Shown here piece after piece: positions 1 to 5,602 of a stretch of 5,923 bases of DNA; position 1 is the first letter of the stretch; each line of letters begins with the position of its first letter. The notes under the pieces are model-generated. The model was not told the origin of the DNA. It did no database searches and saw only the letters and a program-made list of their open reading frames with translations. The position numbers were made by a program, and so were the translations under genes. Source of the stretch: Altererythrobacter sp. (GTDB lineage Bacteria > Pseudomonadota > Alphaproteobacteria > Sphingomonadales > Sphingomonadaceae). The DNA is taken from contig JAGXGU010000071.1 in assembly GCA_024636575.1 (NCBI GenBank), forward strand, positions 1-5,923, written 5' to 3'.

Positions 1-20
1 AAATGGTGGACGGTAAGCAT
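1..20 (-). CDS. 5' end of a leftward gene, probably a glutathione S-transferase (cut by the window edge)
   Basis: Only six codons and two bases are visible, reading M-L-T-V-H-H on the minus strand before the window ends. The start is supported by a strong Shine-Dalgarno sequence, TAAGGA (positions 34 to 29), 8 nt before the ATG at 20-18; the TAA of that motif is also the stop codon of priA. The close spacing suggests co-transcription and perhaps translational coupling with priA. From memory, many proteobacterial glutathione S-transferases begin MLTVHHLNNSRSQR, where the first strand of the thioredoxin-like fold leads to the glutathione site. The visible residues match that opening, and the last two bases (TT) allow the expected Leu. 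That a gene starts here is likely. The family is an inference from six residues. Confidence 0.45.
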
Positions 21-31
21 GGTCTGATTCC

Positions 32-2197
32 TTAAACAAAACTATAGGGGTCGATGTCGATCGCTACACGCACGCCTTGCGGGAAGTCGAGCGTTCCCAG
101 CCAATCGCGGATGATATTCTGGACCTGCGCGGATCGGCGGGCGTTGATCAGCAGGCGGTAGCGGTATCTGCCGCGCAGCAGGGACATGGGCGCGGGTGCA
201 GGGCCGAGGATCATTACATCGGGCAAATTGGGGCGCTTTCCGCCGATGGCGCGGGCGGCGTCCTTCGCCTCCGCCTCGTCCTCGCTCGATACGATAATCG
301 CTGCCCAGCGGCCGAACGGCGGGGCACCGGCGTCCCTCCGCGCCTCGGTTTCCGCCGCATAGAAGGCATCGCGGTCCCCGGCGGCGAGCGCGGCGATCAC
401 CGGCGCGTCGGGGTGGCGGGTCTGAATCAGCACTTCGCCCGGTTTCGCGCCGCGTCCCGCACGGCCCGCGACCTGCGCCATTTGCTGATAGGTCCGCTCC
501 GCCGCGCGCAGATCGCCGCCTTCCAGGCCCAGATCGGCATCGACCACCCCCACCAGCGTGAGTTCCGGGAAATGGAACCCCTTGGTGACCAGCTGCGTGC
601 CGACAATCACGTCGATCGCCCGTTCTTCTGCCTGTTTCACGAAAGCCGCCGCCTTTTCCGGCGAATTGAGGGTGTCGGACGTAACCAGCGCCACCCGTGC
701 TTCCGGCATGATTTCGGCCACTTCATCCGCGATCCGCTCCACGCCCGGACCGCAGGCGACCAGGCAATCGGGCTCCCCGCATTCGGGACACGTAGGCGGC
801 GGCCGGGTTTCGTGGCCGCAATGGTGGCAGGACAGCCGATTGGACAGCCGGTGTTCGACCAGCCACGCGCTGCAATTGGGGCATTGAAAACGGAACCCGC
901 AATGGCGGCACAGCGTCAGCGGGGCATAGCCACGGCGGTTGAGAAACAGCAGCGATTGCTCGCCGCGTTCCAGCCGCAGTTTCAATTGTTCGACCAGCCG
1001 GGGGGCGAGCCACCGGCCACGCTCCGGCTTTTCTTCGGTCAGATTAATGATGTCGATCGCGGGCATGCTCGCGCCGCCGAACCGGCTGGGCAGTTCCAGC
1101 CGCTCGTAAATTCCGATCTCCGCCATGTGCAGGCTTTCCAGCGCGGGTGTGGCGCTGGCCAGGATCACCGGCACAGCTTCGAAATGGCCCCGCATCACCG
1201 CCACGTCGCGGGCGTTATAGCGCACGCCTTCGCCCTGTTTGAAACTGACCTCGTGCGCCTCGTCCACCACTATCAGCCCAAGGCGCCTGTATGGCAGGAA
1301 CAAGGCAGAGCGCGCGCCGACCACAACCTGCGCCGTGCCATTTGCAATCGCCCGCCACGCGCGGCGGCGTTCGGTGGATTTCAGGCTGGAATGCCACACC
1401 ACGGGCGGCGTGCCGAAGCGGTCTTCGAACCGGCGCAGGAACGCCTCTGTCAGGGCGATTTCGGGCAGCAGCACGAGGATCTGCTTGCCCATCCGCAGCG
1501 CCGCAGCGAGCGGTTCGAAATAGGTTTCGGTCTTGCCCGAACCGGTCACCCCGTCGAGCAGGAAAGGAGTGAATTTTTCCGCCTGGACTGCCTCGATGAA
1601 GCGGTCTGCAACGCGCTGCTGGTCTGCGCTCAGGACCGGCTGCGCGAAATCGGGGTCGGGCCGAGCATAAGGCCGGTCGATATCGACCTCCACCGGTTCC
1701 AGCGTCCCTTGATTGACGAGCCCGCGCAGCACCCCTTCGCTGACGCTGGCGAGCTCGGCCAGCTCGCGGATGCTCGCCTGTTCGCCTTGCAAGGCATCCA
1801 GCGCCACGGCGCGCTGCGGGGTCATCCGTTCCGGCTCGGTCCCGCTCAGCCGGTATTCCACCATGGTCGATGGCCCGCGCAATGCACCGCCCGATGCCAG
1901 CACCATCCGCGCGACTGCGGCGATCCGGGCGCAGTAATAATCGGCGGTCCATTCGATCAACCGTCGCAGTTCGCTGCGCAGCGGCGGCACCGGCAGCACT
2001 TCGATTAGGGCGCGCAATTTGTGGTCGGGAACGGAATCGGACGGCAACCGCTCTTCTTCCCAGACGATCCCGATGATCTGGCGCGGCCCCAACGGCGCGA
2101 CCACGATCGAGCCGGGCTCGACTTTCATGCCGGCGGGCACCTTGTAATCCAGCGGACCAAGTGCGGCGTTGAAATGGAGGAGTCTGGCGCGGTTCAT
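32..2197 (-). CDS. priA: Primosomal protein N' (replication restart helicase PriA)
   Basis: PriA is a 3'-5' superfamily 2 DNA helicase that recognises stalled or repaired forks and reloads the replicative helicase. The 721-residue protein is close to E. coli PriA (about 732) and appears complete. Domains in order: N-terminal 3'-end DNA-binding domain (about 1-105), winged helix (about 120-180), then helicase lobes. Visible motifs are Walker A GVTGSGKT (216-223), DEAH (312-315), SAT (348-350), GTQLVTKGFHFP (533-544) and QVAGRAGR (575-582). Between the lobes lie four CxxC pairs (430/433, 439/442, 457/460, 470/473), the eight zinc ligands of the primosome-assembly domain. The C-terminal domain ends in DIDPYSFV, typical of the family. 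The start fits family N-termini (RARLLHFNAALGPLDYKVP), but no Shine-Dalgarno precedes it. A probable GST gene follows directly on the same strand; the DUF4197 gene diverges upstream. Confidence 0.97.
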   Translation of the reverse strand: MNRARLLHFNAALGPLDYKVPAGMKVEPGSIVVAPLGPRQIIGIVWEEERLPSDSVPDHKLRALIEVLPVPPLRSELRRLIEWTADYYCARIAAVARMVLASGGALRGPSTMVEYRLSGTEPERMTPQRAVALDALQGEQASIRELAELASVSEGVLRGLVNQGTLEPVEVDIDRPYARPDPDFAQPVLSADQQRVADRFIEAVQAEKFTPFLLDGVTGSGKTETYFEPLAAALRMGKQILVLLPEIALTEAFLRRFEDRFGTPPVVWHSSLKSTERRRAWRAIANGTAQVVVGARSALFLPYRRLGLIVVDEAHEVSFKQGEGVRYNARDVAVMRGHFEAVPVILASATPALESLHMAEIGIYERLELPSRFGGASMPAIDIINLTEEKPERGRWLAPRLVEQLKLRLERGEQSLLFLNRRGYAPLTLCRHCGFRFQCPNCSAWLVEHRLSNRLSCHHCGHETRPPPTCPECGEPDCLVACGPGVERIADEVAEIMPEARVALVTSDTLNSPEKAAAFVKQAEERAIDVIVGTQLVTKGFHFPELTLVGVVDADLGLEGGDLRAAERTYQQMAQVAGRAGRGAKPGEVLIQTRHPDAPVIAALAAGDRDAFYAAETEARRDAGAPPFGRWAAIIVSSEDEAEAKDAARAIGGKRPNLPDVMILGPAPAPMSLLRGRYRYRLLINARRSAQVQNIIRDWLGTLDFPQGVRVAIDIDPYSFV

Positions 2198-2245
2198 AAT
2201 TCTAGGGCCATATGGGCGCTGCGCTGGTGAAGCGGCAAGGTAAGG
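2198..2245. promoter_or_regulatory. Divergent intergenic region between priA and the DUF4197 gene
   Basis: Only 48 bp separate the two divergent starts, so promoters for both must lie here or reach into coding sequence. Rightward, TTGAAA (2169-2174) and CATAAT (2195-2200) resemble -35 and -10 boxes, but their 20-bp spacer is longer than the usual 17 and CATAAT covers the priA start codon. Leftward, TTGCCG (2238-2233) and CATATG (2214-2209) have an 18-bp spacer; they would start transcription only a few bases before the priA ATG. An 8-bp perfect palindrome CCATATGG (2208-2215) lies in the gap. These boxes are inferred by eye and are weak. Confidence 0.3.
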
Positions 2246-2246
2246 A
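2237..2246 (+). promoter_or_regulatory. Ribosome binding site of the DUF4197 gene (two possible starts)
   Basis: AAGG (2237-2240) lies 5 nt before the ATG at 2246. TAAGGA (2241-2246) lies 8 nt before a second in-frame ATG at 2255. The second pair has the stronger motif and the better spacing, so the protein may start at residue 4 of the longer reading (MNDLIEAR). The signal peptide is intact either way. Confidence 0.5.
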
Positions 2247-2947
2247 TGACCGAAATGAACGATTTAATCGAAGCGAGGACTGGACGGCGCGCATTCATGG
2301 TCGGCTTGTCCGCCACAACGCTGCTGGCGCTGCCGGGCTGTGCCACGATGCCGGGGTACAGCTTTACCGAGGCGATCCGGCGGCTGCTGATGCTGTCGAG
2401 CGAGCGGGCCTTTGCCCGGCTGACCGCCGATGGCGGCTTCTGGGATCAGCAGGTGGCGCAGATCGGGCTTGCCAATTTGCTGGGGACACGCGGGGATGTG
2501 CTGTCATCCATCCTTTCCTCCAGCCTGTTCAAATCGCGGCTGAACGATGCATTCGCCGATGTCGCAATCGAAGGCTCCTACCGTGCTGCGCCCGTGGTGG
2601 CGGATGCCGTGCGGGTGATCGGGATCGAAAATGCCGTGGCGCTGGTACGCGGCGGGCCGAGTGCGGCGACCGGTTTTCTGCGCAATGAACTGAGCGGGCA
2701 ATTGATTGAAGTGATGGTCCCCGAAATCGGCAGCGCCCTGCGCGCGGCGCAGGATCCGCTGGTGGGCCAGGCGCTGTCTGCGCTTACCGGGGTGAATGTG
2801 GGCCAGGTTGCCAATAATTTCGGCACCCGGGTCAACGACGTGATCTGGGACGAGATTGCGCGTGAGGAAAGCGCGATTCGCGCCGATCCCCGTGCCACGC
2901 GTGATCCGCTGCTGATCGGGGTGTTCGGGGCCGGGGCCAGGCTTTGA
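2246..2947 (+). CDS. DUF4197 domain-containing protein, predicted Tat-exported lipoprotein
   Basis: This 233-residue protein matches my recollection of the DUF4197 family, whose biochemical function is unknown to me. Visible family features are a helix-rich body, a GGPSAATGFLR segment near residue 140 (compare GGDDAATRYFR in relatives), and the C-terminal pattern IRADPRATRDPLLIGVFG. The N-terminus carries R14-R15-A-F-M, a twin-arginine motif, a hydrophobic stretch, and a lipobox L29-P-G-C32, so the mature protein would begin at Cys32 and be lipid-anchored in the periplasm after Tat export. Start choice is between 2246 and 2255; the second has the better ribosome binding site. It diverges from priA with 48 bp between starts. 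A palindromic repeat begins 8 bp after its stop codon. Tat rather than Sec export is inferred from the RR motif, which lacks the usual Ser/Thr just before it. Confidence 0.8.
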   Translation: MTEMNDLIEARTGRRAFMVGLSATTLLALPGCATMPGYSFTEAIRRLLMLSSERAFARLTADGGFWDQQVAQIGLANLLGTRGDVLSSILSSSLFKSRLNDAFADVAIEGSYRAAPVVADAVRVIGIENAVALVRGGPSAATGFLRNELSGQLIEVMVPEIGSALRAAQDPLVGQALSALTGVNVGQVANNFGTRVNDVIWDEIAREESAIRADPRATRDPLLIGVFGAGARL

Positions 2948-2954
2948 TCGAAAC

Positions 2955-2979
2955 CGTCATCCCAGCGAAAGCTGGGATC
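2955..2979 (+). repeat. REP-like palindromic repeat, copy 1
   Basis: A perfect 8-bp stem ATCCCAGC / GCTGGGAT closes on a GAAA (GNRA-type) loop (2959-2978), preceded by CGTC. The element begins 8 bp after the stop codon of the DUF4197 gene. Similar sequences occur scattered between genes in sphingomonads and relatives, as I recall. It could slow or end transcription or protect the mRNA 3' end, but no T-run follows, so it is not a standard intrinsic terminator. Confidence 0.8.
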
Positions 2980-3011
2980 GCCATAAGTTGAAGCACGACC
3001 AGATTGGACCC

Positions 3012-3036
3012 GGTCCCAGCGTTTGCTGGGCTGACG
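3012..3036 (-). repeat. REP-like palindromic repeat, copy 2 (inverted relative to copy 1)
   Basis: Read on the minus strand, this 25-bp element matches copy 1 at 21 of 25 positions (CGTCA, CCCAGC and GCTGGG shared). Its own stem is CCCAGC (3015-3020) / GCTGGG (3025-3030) with a 4-base loop. The two copies are separated by 32 bp and point in opposite directions, as in REPIN or BIME units. Because each copy is itself nearly palindromic, the pair could also form one long hairpin or cruciform. The remaining sequence to the tal start (3037-3114) shows no gene. Confidence 0.75.
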
Positions 3037-3103
3037 AGGGGCTGGGGGTGGTGAAGGGAGCCGGGTCCGCATATAGCGGTGCGCGAATCTACATCACCTT
3101 CCC

Positions 3104-3107
3104 GGAG
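3104..3107 (+). promoter_or_regulatory. Ribosome binding site deciding the tal start
   Basis: GGAG ends 7 nt before the ATG at 3115. The reading frame stays open upstream to a GTG at 3079, but that longer start would add 12 residues absent from the family, whose N-terminus is M-[KE]-x-[FY]-x-D-T. Confidence 0.75.
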
Positions 3108-3114
3108 CCAACCC

Positions 3115-3768
3115 ATGAAATTCTTCGCCGACACTGCCGAGATTGACGACATCAAGGAACTGGCCGCTACCGGCCTGCTCGATGGAGTGACCACCAATCC
3201 CAGCCTGATTGCCAAATCGGGCCGCGATTTCATGGAAGTGACCAGGGAAATCTGCGGCCTGACCAGCGGCCCGGTCAGCGCCGAAGTGGTCGCGCTGGAC
3301 CACGAAACGATGCTGAAAGAGGCCGAAGTCCTGCGCAAGATCGCGGACAATGTCTGCATCAAGGTGCCGCTGACGATTGACGGTTTGAAAACCTGCAAGG
3401 CGCTGACGGGCGAGGGCACAATGGTCAATGTCACGCTGTGTTTTTCCGCCAATCAGGCGCTGCTCGCGGCAAAGGCGGGGGCGACTTTCGTCTCGCCGTT
3501 TGTCGGGCGGCACGATGACAACGGCGTCAACGGGATGGAACTGATCCGCGACATTCGCACGATTTACGACAATTACCTGTTCGACACCGAAATTCTGGTC
3601 GCCAGCGTGCGCCACGCGACCCACGTGCTGGAAAGCGCGCTGATCGGTGCCGATGTGATGACCGCACCGCCGAAAGTGATCATGGCGCTGGCCAACCACG
3701 TGCTGACCGACAAGGGCATCGAAGGATTCCTGGCGGATTGGGCGAAGACGGGCCAGAGCATCCTCTGA
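3115..3768 (+). CDS. tal: Transaldolase of the small FSA/TalC family
   Basis: The 217-residue protein belongs to the short class I aldolases (fructose-6-phosphate aldolase / TalC, usually 212-222 residues). Transaldolase moves a dihydroxyacetone unit between sugar phosphates in the non-oxidative pentose phosphate pathway, in the cytoplasm. Visible active-site features are D6 (FADT), N28 in VTTNPS, and K83 in CIKVPLT, the Schiff-base lysine that corresponds to K85 of E. coli FsaA. Two positions favour transaldolase over aldolase: F129 in SPFVGR, where FsaA has Tyr131, and E57 in SAEVVALD, where FsaA has Gln59. The start is set by GGAG at 3104-3107. The stop is followed after 4 bp by cobT on the same strand, which suggests an operon. 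TATAGC (3072-3077) could be a -10 box but has no convincing -35 partner. Family assignment is very safe; the activity is inferred from residues. Confidence 0.95.
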   Translation: MKFFADTAEIDDIKELAATGLLDGVTTNPSLIAKSGRDFMEVTREICGLTSGPVSAEVVALDHETMLKEAEVLRKIADNVCIKVPLTIDGLKTCKALTGEGTMVNVTLCFSANQALLAAKAGATFVSPFVGRHDDNGVNGMELIRDIRTIYDNYLFDTEILVASVRHATHVLESALIGADVMTAPPKVIMALANHVLTDKGIEGFLADWAKTGQSIL

Positions 3769-3770
3769 GG
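3766..3770 (+). promoter_or_regulatory. Shine-Dalgarno-like TGAGG of cobT overlapping the tal stop codon
   Basis: TGAGG includes the tal TGA and ends only 2 nt before the cobT GTG at 3773. This spacing is too short for an efficient independent site, so cobT translation probably depends on ribosomes finishing tal. No in-frame ATG, GTG or TTG lies within about 30 bp upstream, and the N-terminus MADETPLDRFK looks right for CobT. Confidence 0.4.
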
Positions 3771-3772
3771 CC

Positions 3773-5602
3773 GTGGCTGACGAAACTCCTCTCGACCGTT
3801 TCAAGCAGGCCCTGACCGGCGCCAGCCGCGCGCTGGCGCGTGAGCCGGAGGTTGAGGTTGCGTGGAGCGCGGATAATCCCGCCGCCAGTGGCAAGAGCTT
3901 CCGCGTACCGCTGCCGGGGCGGAACCTGCCGCCGGAACAGGCGCGGGAGGCGCGCGGTTTTGCCGACAGTTTCTCGCTCAAATTGCGGCACCACAATCCT
4001 GCCCTGCACGGCAAGAAAGCACCCCCCGAACCGGTGGCGCGGGCGTGTTACGATACGGTTGAACAGGTCCGTTACGAAGCGCTGGGGGCGAATAATTTTG
4101 CCGGAATCGCGGATAATCTCGATGCCGCGACCGAATTGCGAGTCGCCTCGGACCCGATCGCCCGCGCCCAATCCGCGGACGATGTGCCGCTGCAATCTGC
4201 GCTTGGCCTGATCCTGCGGGAAAAGCTGACCGGGCGGCCGATCCCGGCGCGTGCGCAGGCCGGGGTGGAGATGGTCCGCAATTTCATCGAGGAGCGCGCC
4301 GGCCCGGATTTCGATGCGCTCGCATTGTCGCTCGATGACCAGACCGCGTTCCAGTCGCTAGCCCTAGACATGCTCCGCCACCTCGAACTGACCAAGGAAG
4401 ATGGCAGCGAAGGCGGCGAGGACGAGGAAGGCGAGGACGAAGAGGGCGGCGAAGACGGCAATGAGGATGATGGCGAGGACGATACCGGCCAGAGCGATCC
4501 GCAAGCCGCCGACATGGCTGGCGAAACTTCCGACAGCGAGGAAGGCGACGGCGAATCCGAGAGCGAGACCAGTTCCGAAGAAGAAATAAACGATGGCGAA
4601 GCGGGAGACGAGGGCGAGGAAGGCATGATGCCGGTCCGCCCCAACCGGCCGTGGACCGATCTGCCCGATGATTTTGACTACAAGGTCTACACCACCCGTT
4701 TCGACGAAGAAATCGAGGCGAGCGAGCTGTGCGATCAGGAAGAGCTGGACCGGCTGCGCGCCTATCTCGACAGCCAGTTGCAGGGATTGCAGGGGATTGT
4801 CACCCGGCTGGCCAACCGGTTGCAGCGGCGGTTGATGGCGCAGCAGAACCGCAGCTGGGATTTCGATCAGGAAGAAGGCATCCTGGACGCGGCGCGGCTC
4901 GCCCGCGTGGTCACCATGCCGGGCCATGCGCTAAGCTACAAAGTCGAACGGGACATCGAATTCAAGGACACGGTGGTGACCCTGCTGATCGACAATTCCG
5001 GTTCGATGCGCGGCCGGCCGATCTCCATCGCCGCGATCAGCGCGGATATCATGGCGCGTACGCTGGAACGCTGCGGGGTGAAGGTGGAAATCCTCGGCTT
5101 CACCACCCGCACCTGGAAAGGCGGGCAAAGCCGGGAGGCATGGCTGGCCGAAGGAAAGCCCACGCATCCCGGCCGCCTCAACGATTTGCGGCACATCATC
5201 TACAAGAAGGCGGACGAGCCGCTGCGCCGCGCGCGCCGCAATCTCGGCCTGATGATGCGCGAAGGATTGCTGAAGGAAAACATCGATGGCGAGGCGCTGC
5301 AATGGGCGCATTCCCGCCTGCTCGCCCGCCGCGAGGACCGCCGCATCCTGTTGGTGATTTCCGACGGCGCGCCGGTGGACGACAGCACGCTGAGCGTCAA
5401 CAGCGCAGGCTATCTCGAAACCCATCTGCGCAAGACGATCGAATGGATCGAGAAATTGTCCCCCGTCCAGCTGGTCGCGATCGGCATCGGCCATGACGTG
5501 ACCCGCTATTACAAGCGCGCGGTGACGATCATGGACGTGGAACAGCTTGGCGGCACGATTATCGAACAGCTGGCCGGTTTGTTCGAGGTGGAGGGCAAGT
5601 GA
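3773..5602 (+). CDS. cobT: Aerobic cobaltochelatase subunit CobT
   Basis: CobT works with the AAA+ protein CobS and the large subunit CobN to insert cobalt into hydrogenobyrinic acid a,c-diamide during aerobic cobalamin synthesis, using ATP. The 609-residue protein is close to the family length (about 630 in Pseudomonas denitrificans). An N-terminal CobT domain (1-205; YDTVEQVRYEALGANN is characteristic) is followed by an acidic linker (209-284; 38 of 76 residues Asp or Glu, none Lys or Arg), a conserved segment from W294 to about 400, and a C-terminal von Willebrand A domain. Its metal site is complete: D407-x-S409-x-S411 in DNSGSM, Thr in FTTRTW (444-447) and D531 in ISDGAP. The start is GTG, 4 bp after tal. 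The end overlaps the nitroreductase start by 4 bp. cobS and cobN are not in the window, so whether it serves de novo cobalamin synthesis here is open. Confidence 0.95.
   Translation: MADETPLDRFKQALTGASRALAREPEVEVAWSADNPAASGKSFRVPLPGRNLPPEQAREARGFADSFSLKLRHHNPALHGKKAPPEPVARACYDTVEQVRYEALGANNFAGIADNLDAATELRVASDPIARAQSADDVPLQSALGLILREKLTGRPIPARAQAGVEMVRNFIEERAGPDFDALALSLDDQTAFQSLALDMLRHLELTKEDGSEGGEDEEGEDEEGGEDGNEDDGEDDTGQSDPQAADMAGETSDSEEGDGESESETSSEEEINDGEAGDEGEEGMMPVRPNRPWTDLPDDFDYKVYTTRFDEEIEASELCDQEELDRLRAYLDSQLQGLQGIVTRLANRLQRRLMAQQNRSWDFDQEEGILDAARLARVVTMPGHALSYKVERDIEFKDTVVTLLIDNSGSMRGRPISIAAISADIMARTLERCGVKVEILGFTTRTWKGGQSREAWLAEGKPTHPGRLNDLRHIIYKKADEPLRRARRNLGLMMREGLLKENIDGEALQWAHSRLLARREDRRILLVISDGAPVDDSTLSVNSAGYLETHLRKTIEWIEKLSPVQLVAIGIGHDVTRYYKRAVTIMDVEQLGGTIIEQLAGLFEVEGK
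4415..4444 (+). repeat. Tandem 15-bp repeat inside the acidic linker of cobT
   Basis: Two adjacent in-frame 15-bp units, GGCGAGGACGAGGAA and GGCGAGGACGAAGAG (13 of 15 identical), encode GEDEE twice (residues 215-224). Looser copies (GGEDG, GEDD) follow. This is a likely site of slippage and length variation in the linker. Confidence 0.6.
5590..5594 (+). promoter_or_regulatory. Ribosome binding site of the nitroreductase gene, inside cobT
   Basis: GGAGG within the last codons of cobT lies 4 nt before the GTG at 5599. It supports the GTG start and translation coupled to the end of cobT. Confidence 0.6.

Noticed and set aside
77..2008. A 643-codon open frame on the plus strand opposite priA
   Set aside because: It lies codon-on-codon against priA, so a stop would need a priA codon TTA, CTA or TCA, which are rare in GC-rich genes. 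The translation shows no recognisable domain, while priA has every helicase motif and eight zinc cysteines.
2212..2688. A 158-codon plus-strand frame overlapping the start of the DUF4197 gene
   Set aside because: It is an out-of-frame shadow; the frame from 2246 carries the signal peptide, the lipobox and the DUF4197 pattern.
2955..2979. Intrinsic terminator for the DUF4197 gene
   Set aside because: The hairpin is strong, but it is followed by CGCCATAAG rather than a T-run, and an inverted second copy lies nearby, which fits a repeat element better.
2832..3452. A 206-codon minus-strand frame across the DUF4197-tal gap containing IPAFAGMT
   Set aside because: That peptide is simply the translation of the palindromic repeat; such fragments are commonly mis-annotated as small proteins. 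The rest is antisense to DUF4197 and tal coding sequence.
3094..4014. A 306-codon minus-strand frame opposite tal and the start of cobT
   Set aside because: It is aligned codon-on-codon with tal and is open for the same codon-bias reason as the frame opposite priA; no domain is seen.
4072..4927. Serine-rich and hydrophobic minus-strand frames opposite the acidic part of cobT
   Set aside because: Runs of Ser or Ala/Leu/Phe arise from the complement of GAG/GAA/GAC codons; they are not real membrane or secreted proteins.
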